From the NCBI GenBank assembly GCA_036373915.1, contig DASUUU010000157.1:7433-71432 (forward strand): a stretch of 64,000 nucleotides of DNA. Reading direction: 5' to 3'. The position numbers and the translations under genes were made by a program. Positions 33,589 to 42,280 of this stretch are shown piece by piece. The notes under the pieces are model-generated. The model made no database searches and was not told the origin of the DNA. It was given only the letters and a program-made list of their open reading frames with translations. Every line of letters starts with the position of its first letter. The first letter of the stretch is position 1. Source of the DNA: JASLBX01 sp036373915. GTDB lineage: Bacteria > Actinomycetota > Actinomycetes > Jiangellales > Jiangellaceae.

Positions 33589-35284
33589 CGCCGCTCCTCC
33601 CATCCCTCCGCTGCCGATCCACCCCTGCGATGGTAAGCCGGGCCAGGCGCATGGCCTGCCGGTCGGCGGCTGTCCCGTGCATCTTGAGCCAGAGCAGCTC
33701 AAGATCTTGGGGCACCGCGGTGCGTCGCGACACCACCACTGTGACGGCCGCCGCCAGCGGTGCGGCGACCATGGTCGGCGTCATCAGCATCTCGCCGAGC
33801 CCGCGGTCGCCGATCACCACTCCGGCTACGAACATCGCGACTGCGGCCAGCGCGCCGACGACCATGCCCGCGACGGCGCCGGCCGCCGTGGTCCGCCGCC
33901 ACCAGATGGCCAGGATGAAGACCGGTGTAAGCGCCGACCCGGCCAGCGCGAAGGCCCACGTGACCATGGTGGCGACGATCGACGGCAGCAGCGCCGTCCA
34001 TGATTCGGGCCGCAGCCCGAGCGCCAGCCCGGCCGAGGCGAAGGCGACGACCACGACGGTCGCGCGACCCGCCCACACCGCCTGCCGCTGGGTCGCCCGT
34101 GGGTTGATGTGCCGCTCGTACACGTCGTGGCCCCACGAAGCGGCGGAAGCCAGCAAGAGGCCCGCGATCGTGGACATGACGGCGATCAGGGCACCTGTCG
34201 CCACCAGCCCGAGGCCCGCCTCTCCCCCATAGATCCGGCCGAGCACGGGCAGTGCATGTTCGGGGACGCGCAGCACGCCGTCTACCGTCAACTCATCAAG
34301 CCACGGGTGGTCGTCGACGGCGGCCGGAATGAGCGTCCGGGCGGCCGTCCCGAGCATTACCGCCAGCGCGTAGAAGAGCCCGGCCAGACCCAACACCCAC
34401 ACCGTCGTCATCCGGGCAGCGGTACCCGTCGGGCTGGTGAAGTAGCGGTTCATCACGTGTGGAAGTCCTGCCGTGCCCATTACCAGCGTGATGATCAACG
34501 CGAACTGGCCGAGCCCGCCGTAGCGCGCGCCAGGTTCACCGAAACTGGCCGGCGATTCGGCTTCGAGCCGGTTCGGCGTGGTCGCCAGATCCCATTGGCC
34601 GTCCACGTTGACCGGGTTGACCAGCGGCTCGGCCGCCAGGTCGGCGACTGCTGCCCCGTAGTTGAACCCGGATGCGAGCACGGCGATGGCCAGCCAGACA
34701 AGTGCCGCCAGCAACAGAAGGAACTGAACGGCCTGCGTCCACGTCGTTCCGCGCATGCCACCGAAGGCCACCAGGCCCGTGATCGCGGCGGTGGAGATGA
34801 TCACGCCGGTCACGTAGGGCGACAGTCCGCCAATGCCTTGACCGACGAGCAACTGCCAGGTGATCCCGCTACCTACGGCTTGCGGCACTAGATAGGACAG
34901 GATGATCAGTTGCACGACGCCGACCGCCACCAGCCGCACCCCGTCCGAGGCCAGTCTGCGCCCCAGGAAGTCGGGAATCGAGAACTCGCCGAACCGGCGT
35001 AGCGGCGCGGCGACGAACAACAGCACCGGCACGAACCCGGCGGCGAACCCTGTCGCGTACCACACGCCGTCGAGCCCTGAAACGTACACTGCGGCCGCGA
35101 CGCCCAGGAACGAGGCCGCGGAGAAGTAGTCGCCACAAATGGCGCTCGCGTTGGTCGCGACGCCCACCCGCTGCCCTGCGAGGTAGAAGTCCAGCGTGGA
35201 CACGCCGCGCGGACGGATGGCCAGCGCCAGCCCGCCGACGATGATCAGCAAGGAAAGCAGTACGACAAGGCTTGCGGTGTTCAC
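33575..35284 (-). CDS. Sodium:solute symporter, ActP (cation/acetate) type
   Basis: The product is 569 aa from GTG 35284 with about 13 membrane helices. Family features: STLDFYLAGQRVG, AICGDYFSAASFLGVA, WYATGFAAGFVPVLLF, GRRLASDGVRLVAVGVVQL and MGTAGLPHVMNRYFTSPT, the last being the typical ActP/MctP loop. DUF485 in front of it (GTGA overlap at 35281-35284) is the usual partner of ActP and MctP carboxylate transporters. It lies upstream of its likely sensor kinase. Substrate is probably acetate, pyruvate or another short monocarboxylate; the sequence does not decide. Confidence 0.88.
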   Translation of the reverse strand: MNTASLVVLLSLLIIVGGLALAIRPRGVSTLDFYLAGQRVGVATNASAICGDYFSAASFLGVAAAVYVSGLDGVWYATGFAAGFVPVLLFVAAPLRRFGEFSIPDFLGRRLASDGVRLVAVGVVQLIILSYLVPQAVGSGITWQLLVGQGIGGLSPYVTGVIISTAAITGLVAFGGMRGTTWTQAVQFLLLLAALVWLAIAVLASGFNYGAAVADLAAEPLVNPVNVDGQWDLATTPNRLEAESPASFGEPGARYGGLGQFALIITLVMGTAGLPHVMNRYFTSPTGTAARMTTVWVLGLAGLFYALAVMLGTAARTLIPAAVDDHPWLDELTVDGVLRVPEHALPVLGRIYGGEAGLGLVATGALIAVMSTIAGLLLASAASWGHDVYERHINPRATQRQAVWAGRATVVVVAFASAGLALGLRPESWTALLPSIVATMVTWAFALAGSALTPVFILAIWWRRTTAAGAVAGMVVGALAAVAMFVAGVVIGDRGLGEMLMTPTMVAAPLAAAVTVVVSRRTAVPQDLELLWLKMHGTAADRQAMRLARLTIAGVDRQRRDGRSGDAQR

Positions 35285-35598
35285 CGGTGCTCAGCCTCGG
35301 TCGTATCCTCGTCCGGGCCGCCGAGCATCCGCGACTCTACGGCGGTGGACAGCGTGGCGGCCGCCAACCCGATGACGAAGAAGAAGACGTACAGCCCGAA
35401 CGCCGCCATCACGAAACTCGGGCTCATACCGCCGATGAGCCGGCCCTGTGACCACCAGTCCAGCAGCAGCGTGAGACCCGGCACCCCGCCGATGGCCACC
35501 AGGAACACGATGAAGTAGCCGACGGCCACCCGCCGCAGTGTGCGAACGGTGGCGTCCACCTCGGCGGGGGTGTCGTGCTCGTCCGCGTCGCCGTTCAT
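35281..35598 (-). CDS. DUF485-family membrane protein, partner of the symporter
   Basis: The product is 105 aa with two membrane helices (VAVGYFIVFLVAIGGVPGLT, SPSFVMAAFGLYVFFFVIGL) and charged ends. DUF485 proteins (YjcH type) are encoded directly before ActP or MctP symporters and are thought to be accessory subunits; this one overlaps the symporter GTG by four bases. It is the first gene of the DUF485-symporter-LytS-LytTR operon. Confidence 0.9.
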   Translation of the reverse strand: MNGDADEHDTPAEVDATVRTLRRVAVGYFIVFLVAIGGVPGLTLLLDWWSQGRLIGGMSPSFVMAAFGLYVFFFVIGLAAATLSTAVESRMLGGPDEDTTEAEHR

Positions 35599-35639
35599 TG
35601 TCGCGAAACCTTACGGGACGCTCATCCGCGGAGGAAGAA

Positions 35640-36071
35640 CTAGGCCGTCGACCAGATCCGGTACCCGGTACGCAGCAGGATCACCGCGCCGCCCGCCACC
35701 ATCACCAGTCCAATGCCTGGCAGCAACTGCCCCCAACTGCCGGTAGTGGCGCTCAGCTCGACGAGCCGCACCGACTGCCAGCCGACGATCCCGGCGATTA
35801 CGACGCCGGGGCCGAGCGCATGTGCGAGTGCGACCCGCCGGTACGGCAGCAGCGCGCCGGCTAGCGCAAGGAAGCCCATGCTCAATGTCCACAGACCCGG
35901 GCCCGCCGTCCCCGACAACGACCCGAGCGGCGTCGACACCCACGGCAGCAACGATCCGACGACGCTGATCAGGCCGCCGACGATCATGCCGGCACTACCC
36001 ACGTGCAGGACCCGGCGCCTCACGACGGGGGAATTCGGGGCGCTCGCGCTGCTGGCGTGGGATGTCGACAT
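35640..36071 (-). CDS. Membrane protein of unknown function (four helices)
   Basis: The product is 143 aa with four membrane helices: AGMIVGGLISVVGSLLPWV, LWTLSMGFLALAGALL, LGPGVVIAGIVGWQSV and GIGLVMVAGGAVILL. I do not recognise a family. It lies 41 bp before the DUF485 gene in the same direction and may belong to that operon. The two-helix hairpin motif SLLPWVSTPLGSLSG resembles small actinobacterial integral proteins with no assigned role. Confidence 0.6.
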   Translation of the reverse strand: MSTSHASSASAPNSPVVRRRVLHVGSAGMIVGGLISVVGSLLPWVSTPLGSLSGTAGPGLWTLSMGFLALAGALLPYRRVALAHALGPGVVIAGIVGWQSVRLVELSATTGSWGQLLPGIGLVMVAGGAVILLRTGYRIWSTA

Positions 36072-36300
36072 GCCCGGATGGTATGCGCGAAACCTGCCGT
36101 TAACCCAGCCCCTCGTCCGCGAGCGGTCGCAATGCGAGCACGGACGGTCCAGGAGGCCGTCCTAACGGTCAGGGCGGCCCTGTCCGACCGGTCGACTGCC
36201 GGTAACGACCGTTCGCAACAAGAGACGCGCCGCCCGCTGATCGGCCCTTGCGATGGGGAACCGACGTCCCTTTCGCTTCGCAGAAACGGGGGCTTGGCAA

Positions 36301-36315
36301 CTGACCATAGGTCAG
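36301..36315 (+). promoter_or_regulatory. Dyad upstream of the DUF4212/symporter operon
   Basis: CTGACCATAGGTCAG has perfect 6-bp arms around ATA and lies 19 bp upstream of ATG 36335, just before the GAAGGGAG ribosome site. It is in the 263-bp divergent region between the two transporter operons and is a candidate binding site for a dimeric regulator. LytTR sites are normally imperfect direct repeats, so the LytTR protein is not an obvious partner. Confidence 0.4.
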
Positions 36316-36334
36316 CCACCGAAGGGAGCCCGGT

Positions 36335-36664
36335 ATGGCGGAAACGGAACGAGCTAGCGAGGGTCGCGGCGAGGAGTCCCCGCCCGTCGACGACTCGTGG
36401 CGCAAGGAGTACTGGCGGCGAAATCTCCGCCTCATGGTGATCCTGCTGAGCATCTGGTTCACGGTCTCGTTCGTGTGCGGAATCCTGCTCGTGGATCAGT
36501 TGAACGAGATCGAGATCAACGGCTTCCCGTTGGGCTTCTGGTTCGCCCAGCAGGGATCCATCTACACCTTCGTGCTGCTCATCCTCGTCTACGCGCTGCG
36601 GATGGACCGGCTGGACGACGAGTACGGCGTCAGTGAGCGCGACGGGAACGGGAGGCGGTTGTGA
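36335..36664 (+). CDS. DUF4212-family small symporter subunit
   Basis: The product is 109 aa with two helices, SIWFTVSFVCGILLVDQL and GSIYTFVLLILVYALRM, and a short motif NGFPLGFWFAQQGS that marks DUF4212, the sodium/substrate symporter small subunit family. The gene overlaps the downstream symporter (GTGA at 36661-36664). GAAGGGAG precedes the ATG. It probably stabilises or modulates the large subunit. Confidence 0.9.
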   Translation: MAETERASEGRGEESPPVDDSWRKEYWRRNLRLMVILLSIWFTVSFVCGILLVDQLNEIEINGFPLGFWFAQQGSIYTFVLLILVYALRMDRLDDEYGVSERDGNGRRL

Positions 36665-38349
36665 GCAGCATTCAGGTCTGGACCTTTGTCTTCATCGCCC
36701 TTTCGTTCGGGACGTACATCTTCATCGCCTGGCGGAGCCGGGTGAGGGAGACCTCGGGGTTCTACGTCGCCGATCAGGGAATCCCGACCGTCGCCAACGG
36801 CGCCGCCGTGGCCGCGGACTGGATGTCGGCTGCCTCGTTCATCTCGATGGCCGGGCTCATAGCGTTCCTCGGCTCGGACGGCTCGATCTACCTGATGGGC
36901 TGGACCGGCGGGTACGTGCTGTTGGCCCTGCTGCTCGCACCGTACCTGCGCAAGTGGGGCAAGTACACGGTGCCGGAGTTCGTCGGCGACCGGTACTCAG
37001 AGCTGGTCAGGACGATCGCCGCCGTCGCCGCGATCATCGTCTCGTTCACCTACGTCGTCGGCCAGATGCGCGGCGGCGGCATCGTGTTCAGCCGGTTCCT
37101 CGACCTGGAGATCACCGGCGGCGTCATGGTGGCCGCGGCGATCATCTTTCTCTACGCGGTGCTGGGTGGCATGAAGGGCATCACCTGGACTCAGGTGGCG
37201 CAGTACACGGTGCTGATCATCGCGTACCTGATCCCGGCGTTCGCGGTGGCCCAGCAGATGACCGGTTTCCCCGTGCCCCAGGTGACCTTCGGCCAGATCC
37301 TCGACGAACTCAACGCGATCAGCGCCGAGTTCGGTCTCGCCGAGTACACCCAGGCGTTCACCAACCGGCCACAACTCGACGTGTTCCTGGTGGCCATGTC
37401 GCTGATGATCGGGACGGCCGGCCTGCCGCACGTGATCATCCGCTTCTACACGACGAAGAGCGTGCGCGGAGCGCGTTACTCGGCGTTCTGGGCGCTGTTC
37501 TTCATCGCTCTGCTGTACACCACCGCTCCCGCGGTGGGCGCGTTCACCAAGTTGAACCTGCTCCAGGACGTCCAGGGGGTGCCGGCGAACGAGTTGCCCT
37601 CATGGATCGACAACTGGGCGGCCACCGGGTTGGTGACCGTTGCCGAAGGAGCCGACACCATCGAGACGGTGGCCAATAACCCGGCCTCCGGCGCCGACCT
37701 GACGGTCAACAACGACATCCTCGTGCTGGCCAGCCCGGAGATCGCCGGGTTGCCCGCACCCATCGTCGGGCTCGTCGCTGCGGGCGGTCTGGCGGCGGCC
37801 ATGTCGACCGCGGCGGGGCTGCTGCTGGTGATCTCCTCGTCGGTTTCGCACGACCTGTACTTCCGGCGGATCCAGAGGACCGCCACCGATGCACAGCGGC
37901 TCCGGGCCGGGCGGATCGCGATGGCCGGCGCTGTGCTGGTCGCGGTCTACGGCGGGATCAACCCGCCCGCGTTCGTCGCGCAGGTGGTCGCCTTCGCATT
38001 CGGGATGGCGGCGGCCAGCTTCTTCCCGATCATCGTGCTCGGCATCTTCTGGAAGCGGTGCAACGCCGTCGGCGCCGCGTCCGGCATGGTGGCCGGGTTG
38101 GTGTTCACGATCACCTACATGGTCTACACACTTCCGGTGTTCGGTACGTCGGCGAACGACCACATCTTCGACATCAGCCCCGAAGGCATCGGGACGATCG
38201 GCGCAATCGTCAATTTCACCGTGACGATCGTGGTGTCGAAGCTGACTCCGCCGCCGCCGAAGCACCTCATCGAGATGGTCGAGAACATCCGGTACCCGGC
38301 GGCCCGCCGGGTCAGGGCCGGCGCCGTCGTTGAAGGCGAACGGGACTGA
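36661..38349 (+). CDS. Sodium:solute symporter of the DUF4212-linked subfamily
   Basis: The product is 562 aa from GTG 36661 with about 13 helices. Family features: SGFYVADQGIPTVANGAA, AADWMSAASFISMAGLIAF, YVVGQMRGGGIVFSRFL and MIGTAGLPHVIIRFYTTKSV, as in the VC_2705-type SSS subfamily. It shares an operon with the DUF4212 subunit and is divergent from the ActP-like operon, so two different sodium-coupled carboxylate systems flank one LytTR-LytS sensor. A strong terminator follows. Confidence 0.9.
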   Translation: MSSIQVWTFVFIALSFGTYIFIAWRSRVRETSGFYVADQGIPTVANGAAVAADWMSAASFISMAGLIAFLGSDGSIYLMGWTGGYVLLALLLAPYLRKWGKYTVPEFVGDRYSELVRTIAAVAAIIVSFTYVVGQMRGGGIVFSRFLDLEITGGVMVAAAIIFLYAVLGGMKGITWTQVAQYTVLIIAYLIPAFAVAQQMTGFPVPQVTFGQILDELNAISAEFGLAEYTQAFTNRPQLDVFLVAMSLMIGTAGLPHVIIRFYTTKSVRGARYSAFWALFFIALLYTTAPAVGAFTKLNLLQDVQGVPANELPSWIDNWAATGLVTVAEGADTIETVANNPASGADLTVNNDILVLASPEIAGLPAPIVGLVAAGGLAAAMSTAAGLLLVISSSVSHDLYFRRIQRTATDAQRLRAGRIAMAGAVLVAVYGGINPPAFVAQVVAFAFGMAAASFFPIIVLGIFWKRCNAVGAASGMVAGLVFTITYMVYTLPVFGTSANDHIFDISPEGIGTIGAIVNFTVTIVVSKLTPPPPKHLIEMVENIRYPAARRVRAGAVVEGERD

Positions 38350-38414
38350 TCGACCAACCGGCTGGATCGACTCGGGTCGGAAGAAGCATTAGCTGAGCTG
38401 CTGATCGGAGGTAC

Positions 38415-38459
38415 GCAAGGGAGGGGCGCCCCGCAGGCGTGGCGCCCCTCCTGCTTTGC
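38415..38459. terminator. Strong hairpin terminator
   Basis: GGAGGGGCGCC (38420-38430) pairs with GGCGCCCCTCC (38441-38451) with a 10-base loop; the outer bases GCAAG/CTTGC extend the stem further. It separates the DUF4212/SSS operon from the convergent D-aminoacylase. Confidence 0.85.
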
Positions 38460-38509
38460 CCCGCACAGCCAACCGCCTGTCCTGGCGCCGCTTGGCCGGT
38501 GCACCGAGC

Positions 38510-40087
38510 TCACCTGCGATGGCGGATGACCTGGCCGGCGGGAGTTCCGGTCGGCACACCATCGGCCAGCACCGGCACGCCGGTCAGCAGCGTGTACTTG
38601 ACGCCGGTCGCAAGCTGCCACGGATCGTCGAACGTCGCGTTGTCGCGGACGGTTTCCGGGTCCAACGCCACGAGGTCCGCCACTGCCCCCGCCCGCACGA
38701 CTCCGCGCTCCGACCACCCGAGTCGGGACGCCGGCAGCGAGGTCATGCGCCGCACCGCCTCCGGCAGATCGACAAGTCCCTCGTCACGGCGGTAGTGGCC
38801 GAGCATCCGCGCGAACGTACCGAAGCTGCGCGGGTGCGGCCGTCCCTCCCCTGGGCACTCCAGTACCCAGCCGTCGCTCGCCACCGCAACGTACGGACGG
38901 CTCATGACCTGCCGGACGTCCGCCTCGTCCATCGAGTGATGAACGACGCTCACCTGTGCCTGCTGGGCGCGCAGGATCTCCACCAACGCCCGGCCCGGCC
39001 CGAAGCCCCGTTCGGTGGCGACGTCCATGACCGTCCGGCCGACGTACGTGTCGTACGGGCCGGGCGGAGTATGCGCGATCACCGTCCGGTCCGGCCAGTA
39101 GGTGTGCTGGAACTCGGCATCGAGTTCGGCGACTATGCGCTCGGTCTCCACCGGATCGGCGAGCCGGGCAAGTAACGCCGGAGCCCCGCCGTCCATCGCC
39201 CACGCGGGAAGGGACGCGGTCATTGTCGTGCTCGAGGCCGTGTAGGGATACTGGTCGGCGCCGACGTCCAGGCCGGTCCGGCGAGCGTCCTCGATCAGCT
39301 CGAGCGCCTGAACCACAGTGCCCCAGGCCGCCTTGCCAGCCGCTTTCAGATGTGAGATCTCCAGGCGGATCCCGCTACGCCGCGAGATGTTGAGTGCCTC
39401 CTTCACCGCCTCGGCCAGCTTGGTGCCCTCGTTGCGCAGGTGGGTGGAGTAGAGCAGGCCCGCGCCTGCCGCCTCGGTGGCGATCGCCACCAACTCGTCG
39501 GTAGTGGCGAAGGTTCCCGGCGCGTAGATGAGTCCGGTCGAGAAGCCGACCACCCCGGCGCGCGCGGCGTCGCGCACAAGCGCCAGCATCCGGTCCAGCT
39601 CGGCCTCCGTCGGCGGCCGGTCGGCCGATCCCATCGCCGCAATGCGCAGGGCGCCGTGGCCGACTTGCAGCGCCAGGTTGACACCCAGCGGTAGGGCATC
39701 GACCGCCTCGGCGTACTCCCCTGCCGACCACCAGTCCCACGCTCCGTCACCGGTCAGCAGCCGGTGGCTGAGCAGCTCGTCCCTGTGCTCCGGCGTGATC
39801 GGGAACGGGGAGAAGCCGCAGTTGCCGGTAACGAGCGTCGTGACTCCCTGCGTGACCTGCGTGACGGCCTCCGGCGCTCCGAACACGGTGAAGTCCGCGT
39901 GCGAATGCAGGTCGATGAAGCCAGGGCTCACCACCAGGCCAGAGACGTCGATCTCGGTGCCACCGCCGGCGACGGCAGCACCGACTTCGGTGATATGGCC
40001 GTCACTTACGGCTACGTCGGCGCGGCGCGCGGCTGCTCCCGTGCCGTCGACGACCATGCCGCCACGCAGGACTAGGTCGCTGGTCAT
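38510..40087 (-). CDS. D-aminoacylase/N-acyl-D-amino-acid deacylase-family amidohydrolase
   Basis: The product is 525 aa from ATG 40087, which overlaps the carbonic-anhydrase stop (ATGA). Amidohydrolase motifs: SPGFIDLHSHADFT (first two Zn His), GNCGFSPFPI, STHLRNEGT, LEISHLKAAGK, and VASDGWVLECPG (metal Asp). The family hydrolyses N-acyl-D-amino acids, and related enzymes act on dihydropyrimidines. The substrate is likely D-amino-acid derivatives from peptidoglycan or plant/soil debris. Co-transcription with a beta-carbonic anhydrase is unusual, and may supply CO2/bicarbonate for carboxylated-lysine metal bridging or be incidental. Confidence 0.88.
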   Translation of the reverse strand: MTSDLVLRGGMVVDGTGAAARRADVAVSDGHITEVGAAVAGGGTEIDVSGLVVSPGFIDLHSHADFTVFGAPEAVTQVTQGVTTLVTGNCGFSPFPITPEHRDELLSHRLLTGDGAWDWWSAGEYAEAVDALPLGVNLALQVGHGALRIAAMGSADRPPTEAELDRMLALVRDAARAGVVGFSTGLIYAPGTFATTDELVAIATEAAGAGLLYSTHLRNEGTKLAEAVKEALNISRRSGIRLEISHLKAAGKAAWGTVVQALELIEDARRTGLDVGADQYPYTASSTTMTASLPAWAMDGGAPALLARLADPVETERIVAELDAEFQHTYWPDRTVIAHTPPGPYDTYVGRTVMDVATERGFGPGRALVEILRAQQAQVSVVHHSMDEADVRQVMSRPYVAVASDGWVLECPGEGRPHPRSFGTFARMLGHYRRDEGLVDLPEAVRRMTSLPASRLGWSERGVVRAGAVADLVALDPETVRDNATFDDPWQLATGVKYTLLTGVPVLADGVPTGTPAGQVIRHRR

Positions 40088-40599
40088 GACGACGCGATTA
40101 CGGTCTCGAGGCGCCCGGTGTCGACGTCGTAGACGAATCCGCCCACCGCCAGCCCGGCCGGTAGGAACGGCCACGACCGGATCGCCTGGACGTCCCGCTC
40201 CAGCGTCGATCGTTGGTCGATGATCAGGTGGAAGTCCAGGCTGCGGGCGTCGATGCCGGACTGCTCGGCGATGAGCTGCTCCACTTCCTCCTGAGTCGTG
40301 CTGGCCATCTTGCACTTGGTGTGCGCGACGACCATCACCCGCGTGACGCCCAGGGCATGTGTCGCCAGCACGAGCGTACGCAGGACGTCCGGCGTAACGC
40401 GTGCACCTGCATTCCGGATGATCTTCGCGTCGCCGGGCCGGAGCCCGAGCATCTCAAGCGGCTCGATCCGCGAGTCCATGCATGTGACGATCGCCAGCCC
40501 GCGACCCGCGACCGCCGGCAGGCCCGCCAACTCGAACGACACCGCATAGCCGCGGTTAGCCTCAAGCACATCGGCGAAGTCGGCAGGATCGTCGATCAC
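40084..40599 (-). CDS. Beta-class carbonic anhydrase
   Basis: The product is 171 aa from GTG 40599 with AAGGAG in front. The beta-CA zinc ligands are visible in AIVTCMDSRIEPLEML (Cys, Asp-x-Arg) and VVAHTKCKM (His, Cys). It hydrates CO2 to bicarbonate. Overlap with the D-aminoacylase start (ATGA) implies a two-gene operon, with this gene first. The sequence belongs to the short actinobacterial beta-CA group. Confidence 0.9.
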   Translation of the reverse strand: MIDDPADFADVLEANRGYAVSFELAGLPAVAGRGLAIVTCMDSRIEPLEMLGLRPGDAKIIRNAGARVTPDVLRTLVLATHALGVTRVMVVAHTKCKMASTTQEEVEQLIAEQSGIDARSLDFHLIIDQRSTLERDVQAIRSWPFLPAGLAVGGFVYDVDTGRLETVIASS

Positions 40600-40705
40600 T
40601 CTCGCTGGCTCCTTACATCCCGGTGCAGGCTGGCCTCTAGGCTAGCGGCCTGCCTGGTCGGGCCGGCCGCGTACGGCGGGACAGCACGGGGACGAAGGGA
40701 TCACG

Positions 40706-42112
40706 ATGCAGACGACTGACGACACGGGGGCCGAGCAACCGGTGCAAGTGCGCTTTCCCGACGGCTTCGTGTGGGGCGCGGCCACCGCGTCGTACCAGAT
40801 CGAGGGAGCCGCTGCTGAGGACGGCCGGGCGCCGTCGATCTGGGACACCTTCAGCCACGCTCCGGGCAAGACCCACAACGGCGACACCGGCGACGTGGCG
40901 TGTGATCACTACCACCGCTATGCCGAGGACGTCGACCTGATGGCCGGCCTCGGCCTGCAGGCATACCGGTTCTCGGTGGCCTGGCCCCGCATCGTCCCGG
41001 CCGGCGTCGGCGAGCCCAACCCGGCCGGGCTCGACTTCTACGACCGACTGGTCGACGCACTCGTGGCGCACCACATCGAGCCGATCGTCACCCTCTACCA
41101 CTGGGACCTGCCCCAAGCGCTCGAGGACGTAGGCGGCTGGCGGTCACGCGAAACCGCGTACCGATTCGCCGAGTACGCGGTTCACGTCTACGACCGCATC
41201 GGCGACCGGGTCGGCCGGTGGCTCACCCTCAACGAACCGTGGTGCTCGGCGTTCCTGGGCCATGCGGCGGGCGTCCACGCGCCGGGGCATAGAGACCCGG
41301 CGAAGGCCTTCGCGGCCGTCCACCACCTGCTGCTCGGCCACGGGGAAGCGGTGCGGACGCTCCGGTCGGCAGGGGCGGCCAGCGTCGGGATCACCGTCAA
41401 TCCGGCTTCCGTCCGGCCGGCGGACGCCGAATCGGACGCCGACGTCGCGGCAGCCCGGCTGGTGGACGGGCTGCACAACCGCATCTTCCTCGATCCGATC
41501 TTCGGCCGCGGCTACCCGGACGACGTGCTCGAGGTGATCGGCCGCCACGGCGGCACGGACTGGCTGCGCGAGGGCGACCAGGACCGCATCGGCGCGGCGA
41601 TCGACCTGCTCGGCGTCAATTACTACTATCCGACTGTCGTGGCGTCCGCACCCGGCGCGGCAGCCGTCCCGGAGTACCCCGGAACGGAAGGCATTGCGCT
41701 ACCGCGCGCATCCGGTCCCGTCACCGCGATGGGCTGGCCGATCGAGCCGGCGAGCTTCACCGACCTGCTGGTCCGCCTGGCGACCGACTACCCCGGCGTC
41801 CCGTTGTGGATCACCGAGAACGGCGCTGCCTTCGACGACACGCCGTCCGCCGACGGTCGCGTGCCCGACCCGGATCGGATCAACTACCTCGACGGACACC
41901 TTCGCGCCGTCCACGCCGCAATCGGGCGGGGCGCCGATGTGCGCGGCTACCTCGTCTGGTCGCTGATGGACAATTTCGAGTGGGCCAAGGGGTTCAGCAA
42001 GCGGTTCGGCATCGTCCGTGTCGACTACGACACGCAGGCGCGCATGCCGAAGGACAGCGCCTACTGGTACCGGGACGTCATCGCGCGAAACGGCCTCACC
42101 GCCACCGACTGA
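40706..42112 (+). CDS. GH1 beta-glucosidase
   Basis: The product is 468 aa, the usual GH1 length. The start FPDGFVWGAATASYQIEGAA is the GH1 signature; the acid/base Glu is in WLTLNEPWCS and the nucleophile Glu is in LWITENGAAFDD. There is no signal peptide, so it is intracellular and acts on imported beta-glucosides. GAAGGGA lies just before ATG 40706. It is divergent from the carbonic-anhydrase gene, and a palindromic element follows it. Confidence 0.92.
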   Translation: MQTTDDTGAEQPVQVRFPDGFVWGAATASYQIEGAAAEDGRAPSIWDTFSHAPGKTHNGDTGDVACDHYHRYAEDVDLMAGLGLQAYRFSVAWPRIVPAGVGEPNPAGLDFYDRLVDALVAHHIEPIVTLYHWDLPQALEDVGGWRSRETAYRFAEYAVHVYDRIGDRVGRWLTLNEPWCSAFLGHAAGVHAPGHRDPAKAFAAVHHLLLGHGEAVRTLRSAGAASVGITVNPASVRPADAESDADVAAARLVDGLHNRIFLDPIFGRGYPDDVLEVIGRHGGTDWLREGDQDRIGAAIDLLGVNYYYPTVVASAPGAAAVPEYPGTEGIALPRASGPVTAMGWPIEPASFTDLLVRLATDYPGVPLWITENGAAFDDTPSADGRVPDPDRINYLDGHLRAVHAAIGRGADVRGYLVWSLMDNFEWAKGFSKRFGIVRVDYDTQARMPKDSAYWYRDVIARNGLTATD

Positions 42113-42150
42113 TCCGCCGGCACGCGCTGGGCCTTGGTTGCCTTTGAGCG

Positions 42151-42214
42151 CCTTTGCAATGCACACCTCAGGGAAGCGCGGATCTGCGCTTCCCATTGGT
42201 GTGCATTGCAAAGG
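42151..42214. repeat. Palindromic intergenic element family A, copy 2
   Basis: The left arm CCTTTGCAATGCACACC(tcag)GGAAGCGC pairs with GCGCTTCC(catt)GGTGTGCATTGCAAAGG at 42186-42214, giving a long stem with a symmetric internal bulge and a 6-base loop. It sits between the convergent beta-glucosidase and YrdB-like genes. It is a compact copy of the element at 31164-31286. Confidence 0.8.
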
Positions 42215-42280
42215 GCGCGAAGAGGTGGGTGCCCTGGCCTCGTGAAATTCCTGCGGGGACGGCGCTCAGCGGCCGGGGCG

